The notes under the pieces: model-generated | What the model was told of the DNA's origin: nothing | The model's database searches: none | What the model saw: the letters and a program-made list of their open reading frames with translations, nothing else | Assembly (NCBI RefSeq): GCF_030297135.1 | Contig: NZ_AP028065.1 | Location: 2,542,001 to 2,606,000 of the forward strand | Source of the DNA: Pseudoalteromonas apostichopi | Lineage (GTDB): Bacteria; Pseudomonadota; Gammaproteobacteria; Enterobacterales; Alteromonadaceae | DNA length: 64,000 bases | Direction of reading: 5' to 3' | Shown: in pieces, positions 46,299-55,110 of the stretch | How positions within the stretch are numbered: position 1 is the stretch's first letter | Layout of the letters: the number at the start of each line of letters is the position of its first letter | Program-made: the position numbers and the translations under genes

Positions 46299-48674
46299 TT
46301 ATTTACAGCTCATAACATTACAGCTAAAGCAGTGATGCTTTTGGTTATACATGCGTTTGTCGGCCATGCTTAGCAATTCATCAAATGATTGAGCATCGTC
46401 GGGGTATAGTGCAAAACCAACACTCGCTTCAACTTGCAAATCACCAAACTCAGATTTTATAGGCGCTTTAATTGCACATATCAAGCGTGATAGCGCACGG
46501 TTTATTTGTGCTTGGCTCTCTATGTCGGTAACAATAACCACAAACTCATCTCCACCAATGCGTGCAACGCAATCGGTCTTGCTAGCTGTATCTTGTAAGC
46601 GTTTGGCAACCTCTACCAAAACTTTATCCCCCATAGCATGGCCATGGCTATCGTTAATCGGCTTAAACTTATCAAGATCAAAGTACAAGCAACCTACTTT
46701 AGAGCCTGTCTTTTCAACCCGAGCAAATTCTTGTTTGATGAAACGCTCAAGCGCATTTCGGTTCGCTAAACCAGTAAGATGGTCTGTTTGTGCCAGCTGT
46801 CGTATTTTTTTCTCTGCCATAACTCGTTTCGTAATATCGAAATTAACGCCAATCATACGGTTGCCGTATATTCTGCCATCAGCATTGATATAGCGGGTTT
46901 TGCCAGAAGGCAGAACTATTTGAAACTCTGCGTGGAACTCTTCGCCATTTAAGATCGCGAGTTTTAGCTTGTTGGTCACGTCTTCATATTCATCTGGATG
47001 CAGGCTATTTGCCCAAGCTGAATAGTCCCCTTTAAATTCTGATTTTGGGATCTCGAATAAGGTATGCATCCAGTCATCCCAAATCAGTTCGTTAGTATCA
47101 AAGTTCCATTCCCATATGCCAATATGTGCGGCATCAGCTGCCATAGACATACGCTGGTGTAAGCTTTCAAGCTCGCTTTTAGCTTGTTTTAATTCAGTCA
47201 CATCTTCAGATACATCCAGTAAATATTGTGCTTTACCGTTGCTGTCTTTTATTGCGAGTTTACGGGTTTTTAGGTAGTGAGTATTGCCATTGATAGTGAT
47301 TGGATTTTCATCGATAGTAAGGGTGTCATCTCCTTTTAATACATCGCGATCGGTTTGCACGAAGCTGACTGCTTGTTCATTACTAAAAATATCAAAGTCA
47401 TTTAAGCCGATTAGTTGATTTTTACTTTTACCAAGTAGTTGCTCACCGGCCTTATTTACATGGCTAAATGTTAAATGCCCAGCTTCTTTCACAAACAACA
47501 TAATTGGCAAATTATCGAAAATAGTTTGCGTAAAGGCTTCTTGATTTCGAATATCAGAGAGATCTTTTATGGTTGCAACATAAGGTCCGGACTCTTTTTT
47601 ACCAATTGAACTGATTGCTAAAGTTATAGGAAACCGCTTTTTGTTCGCTCGTTGTCCTTTTAAAAGTCGGCTGGTCCCTTTACCTGCACTTTTTTTGCTA
47701 AGCTGTGAGTCTCGTAAAATTTCATCAAGTTCTATAGAATTTTCCGGTATGAGAGTGCGAATATGTTTACCAATTAAGTCGTGTGGTTGGTAACCAAAAA
47801 TGTGGATAACAGCAGGGTTGGCAAATTCAATTCTCCCTTCATTATTAAAGCTAATAACCGCATCTTTTACCGTACTAAGCACAGCTTTTAATTTTGCCGA
47901 TAACAAGCTCCTTGCTCTGAGCTCAACAACACCCAGTACAAGCAGGCTTAATGCTGCAAGAATAAAAATAATAAGTTGAGCTAACGTTGAGTAGTCATGG
48001 TTCGTAACATAAGTGGTATATTCAGTTTCAAAAACCGACATCGATATCATGCCGATGTAATGCATCCCCGAGATTGCACTGCCCATTATCAAGGCAACGA
48101 CCAGATTCATTCGTGTTTTATGAACGCCTTTGGCAAGTCGAAAATCATTAATCTTTAGTGCGATACCTGATAAAACAATAGCTACGAGAATAGACAAAGA
48201 GAACAGCCAAGGTTCATAGGCCATTTTTGCAGGTATAACCATCGCCATCATACCAACAAAATGCATACAACCGATTCCTGCACCCATTAAAATACTTCTG
48301 AAAAATAATCCTTTATCCGTTTGTAAGGCAGGGGATAGTACGATGTAACTGGCAAATACACTTGGTAAAATTGAGACCAAGGTGATGCTAATATTGTATT
48401 CAATAGGGATGGGTAAGTTATATGCAAGCATACCAACAAAGTGCATTCCCCAAATCCCTATTCCTAAAAAGCAAGAAGCCATGATGGTCCAGACCTGACT
48501 TTCATTTTTTAGATAAGAGTGCTTGATACGGGCAGATAATAAAAAAGAAATATAGGAAGCGAATATGGCTATGAGGATTGAAGCAGAAACGAGTAGTAAA
48601 TCGTAGTCTGCCGGAATGACCTGTGCACTGTTTAAGTGATCAGTTATAAAGTGAAGCTTGAAGTGCTCTATCAC
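46299..48674 (-). CDS. Membrane diguanylate cyclase with MHYT, PAS and GGDEF domains
   Basis: Predicted c-di-GMP synthase with a possible gas- or metal-sensing input. The 791-residue protein has seven membrane helices carrying three MHYT-type motifs (GMHFVGMLAY, CMHFVGMMAM, GMHYIGMISM), then three PAS domains at about 265-385, 390-505 and 510-625, and a GGDEF domain (about 635-785) with TDHLTGLANRNALE and VARIGGDEFVVIV. The active site is intact. The inhibitory RxxD position reads SKTD, so product inhibition there may be missing. No EAL domain is present. It lies upstream of the periplasmic binding protein gene, in the same direction. Confidence 0.93.
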   Translation of the reverse strand: MIEHFKLHFITDHLNSAQVIPADYDLLLVSASILIAIFASYISFLLSARIKHSYLKNESQVWTIMASCFLGIGIWGMHFVGMLAYNLPIPIEYNISITLVSILPSVFASYIVLSPALQTDKGLFFRSILMGAGIGCMHFVGMMAMVIPAKMAYEPWLFSLSILVAIVLSGIALKINDFRLAKGVHKTRMNLVVALIMGSAISGMHYIGMISMSVFETEYTTYVTNHDYSTLAQLIIFILAALSLLVLGVVELRARSLLSAKLKAVLSTVKDAVISFNNEGRIEFANPAVIHIFGYQPHDLIGKHIRTLIPENSIELDEILRDSQLSKKSAGKGTSRLLKGQRANKKRFPITLAISSIGKKESGPYVATIKDLSDIRNQEAFTQTIFDNLPIMLFVKEAGHLTFSHVNKAGEQLLGKSKNQLIGLNDFDIFSNEQAVSFVQTDRDVLKGDDTLTIDENPITINGNTHYLKTRKLAIKDSNGKAQYLLDVSEDVTELKQAKSELESLHQRMSMAADAAHIGIWEWNFDTNELIWDDWMHTLFEIPKSEFKGDYSAWANSLHPDEYEDVTNKLKLAILNGEEFHAEFQIVLPSGKTRYINADGRIYGNRMIGVNFDITKRVMAEKKIRQLAQTDHLTGLANRNALERFIKQEFARVEKTGSKVGCLYFDLDKFKPINDSHGHAMGDKVLVEVAKRLQDTASKTDCVARIGGDEFVVIVTDIESQAQINRALSRLICAIKAPIKSEFGDLQVEASVGFALYPDDAQSFDELLSMADKRMYNQKHHCFSCNVMSCK

Positions 48675-48851
48675 AATTACCTTTCCTCAGTGCAAAATAT
48701 CGCCAGCTAAAATGTAGTACAAATTAACTTTAGTCCAATACAAATAGGTTAGCCAATTGTCCCGCTAAATTGAGTTGCCCCATGTGGATACTTGATTAAA
48801 ACACTCGGGTATTAGATAATTGCAACCATTATTGGTTTTGAGGGTTTTGGT

Positions 48852-49190
48852 ATGTCAGATGAGTTGCCAATCAAGTTCAGCGATGCAGCGGCTGTTCGTG
48901 TTAAACAGTTAATCGAAGAAGAAGAGAATCCAGATCTTAAACTGCGTGTTTACGTCACGGGCGGTGGTTGCTCAGGATTTCAATATGGTTTTACTTTTGA
49001 TGAAAAAGCTAACCCTGGCGATTTAGAAATTGTAAAAAATGGTGTGACACTAGTTGTTGATCCCATGAGTATTCAATATCTGGTTGATGGTACTGTTGAT
49101 TACACTGAAGGGCTTGAAGGTGCACGCTTTTTTGTGAATAACCCGAATGCAACAACTACCTGTGGTTGCGGAGCCAGCTTCAGCGTTTAA
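48852..49190 (+). CDS. erpA: Iron-sulfur cluster insertion protein ErpA
   Basis: A-type carrier delivering iron-sulfur clusters to proteins such as IspG. The 112-residue protein has the three cluster-binding cysteines: Cys40 in TGGGCSGFQYGF, and Cys104 and Cys106 in TTCGCGASF. The N-terminus (SDELPIKFSDAAAVRVKQLI) resembles ErpA rather than IscA. Closeness to hemL and a ClC gene agrees with the E. coli hemL-clcA-erpA order, here with hemJ, pyrB and two signalling genes inserted. A terminator follows. Confidence 0.96.
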   Translation: MSDELPIKFSDAAAVRVKQLIEEEENPDLKLRVYVTGGGCSGFQYGFTFDEKANPGDLEIVKNGVTLVVDPMSIQYLVDGTVDYTEGLEGARFFVNNPNATTTCGCGASFSV

Positions 49191-49203
49191 TTAGGTATTT
49201 ATG

Positions 49204-49228
49204 AAAGCCACTTGATGTGGCTTTTTTA
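49204..49228 (+). terminator. Terminator after erpA
   Basis: AAAGCCAC and GTGGCTTT pair over TTGAT, followed by T bases. Confidence 0.85.
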
Positions 49229-49831
49229 TTGCTTTAACTTCTCATAAAACCCCGTCTCAGCTAAATATTACGTATTATTAGCAGGATTTTTTGCGTAGCC
49301 ACGCTTACAGACATAGTTAGAGCAGCAAGGGCTCATTCCTCGTGTGACAAGTAAAGTGTGTGGTGAAACGCAAGAGCGAGATGTGTAAGAAGCCTTTATT
49401 GAGCATGCATTTGTGTCTGCGCTGTTCGTGATGGGTATCATATTGTGAAGGCAATTTAACAGCTTTTATCAGGCGTTTTTGATTTTAAGTGCCATGCTAT
49501 TTTCAACTGTGGTTTGTTCTTAATTTAATTGTATTAAAGCAACCTTTTGGTATCGTGATAAATAACAATATAGTATTGATTAATACTCATAATGTTTAAC
49601 ACAACCTAGGTCTAGCAACAAAAGAGGCGATTTAGCGAACCGGTGCCCAGCGTTTGCATCCGGTACTGTTAACTACCTTTTTGTGATTACTGCCGATGGT
49701 GAGTGCATTGGCAACGGTTGTTGCCAGTGAGTTAACATTTGTCACAGAGTACTTTCGCCATTTTGTTGATGCTCAGAGATCGTCATTAGTTATCGGTAAA
49801 TTCGTTACTGTTTAATTAAAAATGAGTGACC
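49229..49831. other. Sparse 600-base intergenic stretch, possible decayed gene
   Basis: No convincing gene is present. Frames are short and interrupted, for example a 39-residue frame at 49696-49815 starting MVSALATVVASELTFVTEYF, and a stretch before it reading CPAFASGTVNYLFVITADGE in another frame. The coding-like runs in different frames suggest remnants of one gene with frameshifts, but I cannot name the parent. No repeat ends or target-site duplications were noticed. Confidence 0.4.
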
Positions 49832-49848
49832 CTAGTGTTGGGTCACTT
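49824..49848. terminator. Hairpin terminator at the end of the small membrane-protein gene
   Basis: GTGACCC and GGGTCAC pair over TAGTGTT with T bases on the plus side and A bases before. On the minus strand it overlaps the end of the 57-residue gene. Confidence 0.6.
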
Positions 49849-50005
49849 TAATCATCAGTAAAAAGAAGCCTAAAACTAACGCAGATGCGATTAAAATATA
49901 TACAAATCCTTTCTTGCCTTGCTTAATTGGTACGCCATTTTGTTTTAAAAACAGGTACCAGACCGCACACAGTACAATTGGCAACAAAAATAATATACGA
50001 AACAT
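49832..50005 (-). CDS. Small membrane protein of 57 residues, unknown
   Basis: Function not recognised. The frame encodes two membrane helices, RILFLLPIVLCAVWYLFL and VYILIASALVLGFFLLMI, joined by a basic loop (KQNGVPIKQGKKG) and ending KVTQH. The positive loop would face the cytoplasm, with both ends outside. An AGG-containing site (AGGCTAGGA) precedes the ATG. It lies between the sparse region after erpA and the XRE gene, opposite to both. Support comes from its regular hydrophobic pattern and the terminator at its end. Confidence 0.6.
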   Translation of the reverse strand: MFRILFLLPIVLCAVWYLFLKQNGVPIKQGKKGFVYILIASALVLGFFLLMIKVTQH

Positions 50006-50249
50006 TTCCTAGCCTTTTTCAGTATTTACATACACTTTAAGCATAAATATGCAGAATTTAAAGCGATACTTTCATCTTGTTACGCTTCCAATTGATCAAT
50101 TTTTTGGTACAGTTAACCAGTTAACTATAGAGCACTTGCTTTTATTTTAGCTACACTTTGACTTGTGTACAAAAACGGTTCATACCTAAAAGGTAGACAT
50201 TTGTATCATTAATTACTCAAAGTGAAAGTTATTAGTATATAATGTATCC

Positions 50250-50277
50250 AAGAGTGAGACGGGCAAATTTCGCTCTT
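50250..50277 (+). promoter_or_regulatory. Leader hairpin of the XRE gene
   Basis: AAGAGTGAG and TTCGCTCTT can pair around a GC-containing loop. A TATAAT at 50238-50243 just upstream could be a -10 element, which would place the hairpin at the mRNA 5' end. The -35 is not clear. Confidence 0.4.
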
Positions 50278-50316
50278 AAATTATTAACTTGAATCATCTA
50301 GTAGGAGATGTATTTT

Positions 50317-50556
50317 ATGATGGGTAAAACTGTTTCTTCTGAAGAAAACTCGAAATTAACGAAATGGCTTAAAACTAAACGTCACGAAAAAGGTCACACA
50401 ATGCGTAGCCTTGCTCAGGTTTTAGGTACACCACATTCTTTCATTGGTAAAATTGAAAACCAAGAACGTCGTTTAGATGTTATTGAATTCATGCGTTATT
50501 GTGATGCTCTAGAAGTTGACCCATATGAAGGTCTTAACTTGCTAAAAGACGCTTAA
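50317..50556 (+). CDS. Small XRE-family helix-turn-helix regulator
   Basis: The 79-residue protein is nearly all one Cro/CI-type domain: LKTKRHEKGHTMRSLAQVLG (helices 1-2), TPHSFIGKIENQERRLDVIE (recognition helix region) and FMRYCDALEVDPYEGLNLL. Target genes are unknown. The frame begins at 50308, but AGGAGA directly abuts that ATG, so the ATG at 50317, eight bases after the ribosome site, is the better start; 50320 is also possible. It is monocistronic and not next to a toxin gene, so it is more likely a standalone regulator than an antitoxin. Confidence 0.85.
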   Translation: MMGKTVSSEENSKLTKWLKTKRHEKGHTMRSLAQVLGTPHSFIGKIENQERRLDVIEFMRYCDALEVDPYEGLNLLKDA

Positions 50557-50602
50557 TTATTCATTACTAAAAGCGAAACGCCGCTTTTAAAGTAATATAA
50601 AT

Positions 50603-50645
50603 AGTGCAAGGAAGCACTGTTTAATCCCCTCCCTTGCACTTTTTC
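50603..50645 (+). terminator. Terminator after the XRE gene
   Basis: GTGCAAGG and CCTTGCAC pair around a 20-base loop, followed by TTTTT. It lies about 50 bases after the stop. Confidence 0.6.
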
Positions 50646-50672
50646 AAATTAATCACATTCGTATAAAATATG

Positions 50673-52052
50673 TTAATTACTTTGATGATAGTTGTTTTCT
50701 AACGCATAAAGCTTATGGCGAATTAAGAATAAAAATACGAGTGATGGGATCACCATTAGTGCTGTTAGTACAAAGAACATCGCCCAATTACCCGCTAACC
50801 AGTCGTCAATAACCACGCCGCTATAGCTTGAAAGCAAGGTTCTTCCTAAATTACCTAATGAAGCAAGTAACGCATAGTGAGTGGCACTAAAAGCTCTGTC
50901 GCAAAGCATAGATATGAATGCCACCATGGCAACCAGAGACCAAGCTTGGGTAAAACCATCAACGATAATAGCAAACGCGTATAGGCTTAGTTTAGGACCA
51001 GCAATTGCAATCCAAGCAAAGGCAAGATTTGAGGCTGCCATCGCAATACCACTAATAAATAAGCCTTTAACAATGCCATAGCGTTGATTGAATAAGCTAC
51101 CTAAAAAGGTAAAGGCGATGGTGAGAATAGCAGTGCCAACTTTAGAGAAGGTTGCAATATCGCTATTTGAAAAGCCCACTTCTTTATAAAACACGATAGA
51201 CATTCGACCCAAAAAGGCTTCACCGATTTTAAATAAGAAGATAAAGGCCAATAATGCCAATGCTGTTTTTACGCCATTACGGGCGAAGAAGGTTCTAAAC
51301 GGATCAAAAACGGTTACAGCAAGCCAGGCAACGATTTTAGCAAAGCGAGTTTGTGTACTGCCAGCAAGCTTTTGTTGATATGTTTGTTCAAGCTCAGCTT
51401 GAACTGCTTCGCGATTTGATTCTGGCTCTTTTGCCCACAATACGCTGCTCATCAATAGCAACATCACTCCAGACAAGAAAAAATAGACTTGTGGCCAATC
51501 AATCGAAGGAATGTCAGCCATATAAAATGGCAGGGCGCCTAATAAGGCATAGCCGCTCCACCATCCTGAAGTGGCCATTGCTGCAGCTGCGGTGGTTTTA
51601 TGGCTCTCATTTTCGGCCAAAGTATCAATACGAAACGCATCAATAGCAATATCTTGAGTCGCTGAGGCAATCGCAATAACAAAACACAATGCGGCTGCGA
51701 ACCAGAGGTTGGTTTTGATATCGAGCCCTGCAAGCGAAAAGGTACCAATAAAAATGACCGACTGACAGAGTAAAATCCAGCTGCGTCGCTGGCCTAGCCA
51801 ATTATATAAAAAAGGTAACTTTATACGGTCAACGAGCGGTGACCATAAAAAGTTAATGCTATACGCACCAAACACGATGCCGAATAAACCAATCATGCTA
51901 CGGCTCAGGCCTTCATCTTTTAACCAAGCCGACATGACAGAGCCAATCAATACCCAAGGAAAGCCGCTACTAATACCAAAAATAAAAATATTGATTAAAC
52001 GTTTATCTTTGAAGTACGAGAAATACTCTGAAATAGAAAGGGTTTTTGTCAT
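50673..52052 (-). CDS. ampG: AmpG-type muropeptide permease (MFS transporter)
   Basis: Imports GlcNAc-anhydroMurNAc peptides from the periplasm for cell-wall recycling, which also signals beta-lactamase induction where AmpR is present. The 459-residue protein has about twelve helices and family segments FGISSGFPWVLIGSVMSAWL, NFLWSPLVDRI, RRSWILLCQ and ASATQDIAIDAFRID. Basic residues flank the helices as expected. The gene order yajG-cyclophilin-ampG resembles E. coli yajG-ampG. A related acetyl-CoA transporter is less likely. Confidence 0.9.
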   Translation of the reverse strand: MTKTLSISEYFSYFKDKRLINIFIFGISSGFPWVLIGSVMSAWLKDEGLSRSMIGLFGIVFGAYSINFLWSPLVDRIKLPFLYNWLGQRRSWILLCQSVIFIGTFSLAGLDIKTNLWFAAALCFVIAIASATQDIAIDAFRIDTLAENESHKTTAAAAMATSGWWSGYALLGALPFYMADIPSIDWPQVYFFLSGVMLLLMSSVLWAKEPESNREAVQAELEQTYQQKLAGSTQTRFAKIVAWLAVTVFDPFRTFFARNGVKTALALLAFIFLFKIGEAFLGRMSIVFYKEVGFSNSDIATFSKVGTAILTIAFTFLGSLFNQRYGIVKGLFISGIAMAASNLAFAWIAIAGPKLSLYAFAIIVDGFTQAWSLVAMVAFISMLCDRAFSATHYALLASLGNLGRTLLSSYSGVVIDDWLAGNWAMFFVLTALMVIPSLVFLFLIRHKLYALENNYHQSN

Positions 52053-52089
52053 AGTGTTGCCAGTTTTAAGGGGCTTGCGCCCCTATTTA

Positions 52090-52707
52090 TTATTGATTAG
52101 CGTCTAGCACTTTTACGTTTAAGATAACAACCGGTGTTTTTGGTACAAAGCTGTAACCAATTTTTTCGTTGAATGCAGTTTCGACACGCATGATTTTATC
52201 TAATGTGTCATAGCCATCCATTACCATACCAAATACAGCAAAACCCCAATCACGGCCTGGGTTAAGGTGATCGTTATCGTCCATGTTGAAGAAAAACTGA
52301 CGCGTACCTGAGTGTGGTTTTCGGTCTTGGTATGCCATAGCGATACTATACATATCATTTTTTAAACCGTTGCCGCTTTCATTAAAAATAGGGTCGTTTT
52401 CGTGCAGACCATCGTAATCTTTATCGTAACCACCGCCTTGAATAACAAAATCACGTTCGTTGTCTTCATCACGCTCAACACGGTGAAATACACTCCCCTG
52501 ATAACTGCCATCTGCAACGTAAGTTAAAAAATTATTTACTGTAATTGGCGCTCTTGAGCGATCCATTTCGACCACAATACTGCCAAGCGTGGTGACAATT
52601 TCAACGCGTGGAAACATGTTGTCTTTTTGAATAAATTTACCCTCAGTCGCTGCGAATGAACTGTGAGCAAACAACAATACAAAACTAAGTAAAAAAATAC
52701 GCTTCAT
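52090..52707 (-). CDS. Periplasmic cyclophilin-type peptidyl-prolyl isomerase
   Basis: Prolyl isomerase of the cyclophilin family. The 205-residue protein has a signal peptide (MKRIFLLSFVLLFAHSSFA), then the cyclophilin domain with VEIVTTLGSIVVEMD, VFHRVERDEDNERDFVIQGGG, ARQFFFN-like GTRQFFFNMDDNDHLNP and WGFAVFGMVMDGYDTLDKI. Several catalytic-site features are present (FHR, IQGG, FFFN). It should act on periplasmic proteins. It lies 37 bases before ampG and 2 bases after yajG, so it is probably part of that transcript. Confidence 0.9.
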   Translation of the reverse strand: MKRIFLLSFVLLFAHSSFAATEGKFIQKDNMFPRVEIVTTLGSIVVEMDRSRAPITVNNFLTYVADGSYQGSVFHRVERDEDNERDFVIQGGGYDKDYDGLHENDPIFNESGNGLKNDMYSIAMAYQDRKPHSGTRQFFFNMDDNDHLNPGRDWGFAVFGMVMDGYDTLDKIMRVETAFNEKIGYSFVPKTPVVILNVKVLDANQ

Positions 52708-52709
52708 AG

Positions 52710-53261
52710 TTAACCTTCTAAGTAGGCGATTAATTCTGGGTCAGATACAATGCGGGTAATTATTTGTTCAGTCAACTTATTAAGCTGACCTTCTATTTTT
52801 GCGCGATCATGTCTGAGCGGCCCTTCAAGAGTCGCATTACCTTGGTAAATTTTATTGAAAGTGCTCGCATTTTTGACCACTCGTACCCCAAATTCTATTG
52901 TTGCATTGCTGCTATGGGACATCATTTTTTCTGTAACAACCGCTTGTAGCTTGTGAATATCTAATTCAAAACGCGTTGTTGATAAGTTTGAAATGTTTGC
53001 ACCATTTCGGCTTAAAGCACTGTCTAAAGTGCTTTTTACAGAATCAGTAATTCCTGGGCTTGCAAGAGTTTTAATCTTGTCAGATTCAATTATTTTTAGG
53101 GTTACGTTGTCGCCACGTAAGTCAATCACGCTAGTACTAACATTGGCACTAATATTTGAAATTTTCCCGCCTTGATATACTGGGTTAAAAATTAATTGAT
53201 TAGGCTGGTTGCTACACGCAGTAAGTGCGGCTAACAAACATAAAGGAAGTAATTTTTTCAT
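52710..53261 (-). CDS. yajG: YajG-family lipoprotein
   Basis: Outer-membrane-type lipoprotein of unknown role. The 183-residue protein has a short signal peptide with lipobox LTAC (cysteine 16). The YajG-like body follows (LIFNPVYQGG, VIDLRGDNVTLKI, then a helical C-terminal region EGQLNKLTEQIITRI). Serine after the cysteine agrees with outer-membrane sorting. The frame extends 11 codons upstream, but MKKLLPLCLL is the proper signal-peptide start. In E. coli, yajG precedes ampG, and here a cyclophilin gene is placed between them. Confidence 0.85.
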   Translation of the reverse strand: MKKLLPLCLLAALTACSNQPNQLIFNPVYQGGKISNISANVSTSVIDLRGDNVTLKIIESDKIKTLASPGITDSVKSTLDSALSRNGANISNLSTTRFELDIHKLQAVVTEKMMSHSSNATIEFGVRVVKNASTFNKIYQGNATLEGPLRHDRAKIEGQLNKLTEQIITRIVSDPELIAYLEG

Positions 53262-53274
53262 GAAGTAAGCTCCA

Positions 53275-54411
53275 TTAATTATTTTTTGTAGCACTCAGTA
53301 CTACAAACTTCTTGTTTGACCCAAGTAACTTACAATTGCCGAACATGCGTTTTAATTTTTCATGGTAGTCAAGGTGACGATTACCAATTATTCTTAATTC
53401 ACCGCCTTGTTTTAATGTTTGTTTTGCCTGTTTAAACATTTGCCAAGCAATGTGATCCGTGACGGCTTGTGCTTGGTGGAATGGTGGGTTACATAATACA
53501 AGGTCAGTACTATTCGGCTTAAAATCGGTTAAACAGTCGTTTTGGACAAATTCACACTGCGCTAATTGCTCTGGTAAATTGTGAGTGACGTTTAATTTAG
53601 CTGATTCAACGGCCATATACGACTCATCTACGAACGTTATATGGGCGTTAGGGCAACGATTTAAGGTCATCAAGCCAACAACACCGTTACCACAGCCTAA
53701 ATCAATGATACTGCGTGTTTTGCTTGTTTGCGGTAAATAGTTAAAGAAAAAACGCGCGCCAATATCTAATGAATCTCGTGAAAAAACATTTGCATGGTTT
53801 TGTATTTCAAATTCACTACCTTCTAGAGGCCAGTTAACAGGGTAGGGAGCTACTTTATTAAGACCACTGGTTTTACTGATGACTAAACGAGATTTTTTTA
53901 CCGCTAAACTCGTCGATGTTTCACCAATATACTGGCTAAAGGCTTTGATGGTTGAATTATGGATATCTTTCGTTTTACCAGCAGCAATAACATCGATGTC
54001 ACTAGGCAAAGCTGCACTAATTGCAGCAAGTTGATGCTGAAGATAGCCTAAATTGCGTGGCACTTTTAAAATCACTAAATCAACCTGATTAGGTAACGCT
54101 GCTAATGAGTTCAATTGTGTTAAAGATTCTGTTGATAGCTCATTGGCTTGTAAATTATAACGAGTAGCTTGGTGGGCAATATACGAGTCGTTAACTGAAT
54201 GAACTGTTAATGTATTTAAAGCACAGGCTAATGCGCCAAAGCTGTCATTGAGTATTAGGATTGAATTTGCATGTGGATAGTGCTCTTGTACATAATTGAC
54301 AAGGTACTCATCGCCTGAGTCCCACGCTTGAAGACTGCGATTTTTTTGATCTAACGGAAAGCGTTCTAGGGTATAGGTGTTATCACCGAGCTGTGCTTGG
54401 GTGGTCATCAT
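53275..54411 (-). CDS. rlmG: 23S rRNA (guanine-N2-)-methyltransferase RlmG
   Basis: Methylates G1835 of 23S rRNA with S-adenosylmethionine. The 378-residue protein has the RsmC/RlmG layout: a degenerate N-terminal methyltransferase-like half and a C-terminal catalytic half with SIIDLGCGNGVVGLM near residue 230, the motif LCNPPFHQAQAV, and a helical end. It begins on the minus strand with two ATGs (54411 or 54408), sharing a short upstream region with the divergent alkB-like gene. The stop lies 13 bases before the yajG start, so the four genes may be one transcript. Confidence 0.92.
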   Translation of the reverse strand: MMTTQAQLGDNTYTLERFPLDQKNRSLQAWDSGDEYLVNYVQEHYPHANSILILNDSFGALACALNTLTVHSVNDSYIAHQATRYNLQANELSTESLTQLNSLAALPNQVDLVILKVPRNLGYLQHQLAAISAALPSDIDVIAAGKTKDIHNSTIKAFSQYIGETSTSLAVKKSRLVISKTSGLNKVAPYPVNWPLEGSEFEIQNHANVFSRDSLDIGARFFFNYLPQTSKTRSIIDLGCGNGVVGLMTLNRCPNAHITFVDESYMAVESAKLNVTHNLPEQLAQCEFVQNDCLTDFKPNSTDLVLCNPPFHQAQAVTDHIAWQMFKQAKQTLKQGGELRIIGNRHLDYHEKLKRMFGNCKLLGSNKKFVVLSATKNN

Positions 54412-54449
54412 GATTTTACGAAAGTATTAATGTATAGGTAAATTCTAAC

Positions 54450-55037
54450 ATGCAACAGCCAAACGCCAACCCTAATCATTTGCCTGAGGGGTTTTATTAT
54501 CAAGCTAATGCATTAAGTGCACAAAAAAGCCTCGAGTTATTTTACTATCTACAGCAGCACCTAAATTGGCAGCAACCAACGATAAAGGTATATGGAAAAA
54601 GCCATGTGATCCCGCGTTTGCAATGCTTTATTGCTGATCCGAATGTTAACTATGGCTATTCAGGGTCACAGCTAATTGTTGAACCGTGGCCAGAGGTGCT
54701 TGATGCTATGCGTGCGCGTTTATCTAAAGCAATGCATATTCCATTTAATGCATTATTGGTAAATTTATACCGTGATGGGCAAGATTGTATGGGCTGGCAT
54801 AGTGATGATGAGAAAGAACTTGGTGAGCAACCAACAATCGCTTCTGTATCACTAGGGGCCGAACGGATATTTAAAATAAAACATAAACACAATAATGAAC
54901 AACATAGTGTTGTGCTGCAAAGTGGTAGTTGTTTAATTATGAATGGATTTAGCCAGCGAGATTACCAACATAGTTTACCAAAGCAGCAAAAACTTAAACA
55001 CCCTCGAATTAACCTTACCTTTCGTTCAATCGTATAA
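54450..55037 (+). CDS. AlkB-type alpha-ketoglutarate-dependent dioxygenase
   Basis: Oxidative demethylase of alkylated DNA or RNA bases; Fe(II) and 2-oxoglutarate dependent. The 195-residue protein has the iron ligands His117 and Asp119 in GWHSDDE and the distal His in YQHSLPK. Arginines that bind 2-oxoglutarate lie in the ending RINLTFRSIV. The proportions and the ARMR-free GAERIFKIKHK resemble the ALKBH2/3-like bacterial group rather than E. coli AlkB, so the substrate is not certain. It is read away from rlmG and followed by bolA. Confidence 0.9.
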   Translation: MQQPNANPNHLPEGFYYQANALSAQKSLELFYYLQQHLNWQQPTIKVYGKSHVIPRLQCFIADPNVNYGYSGSQLIVEPWPEVLDAMRARLSKAMHIPFNALLVNLYRDGQDCMGWHSDDEKELGEQPTIASVSLGAERIFKIKHKHNNEQHSVVLQSGSCLIMNGFSQRDYQHSLPKQQKLKHPRINLTFRSIV

Positions 55038-55110
55038 AATCATTGGCAAAATGAGTCATGCCCTTGATATAGTAGCTAACAATTATTTTGCTATTAAAGG
55101 TCCATGACAC

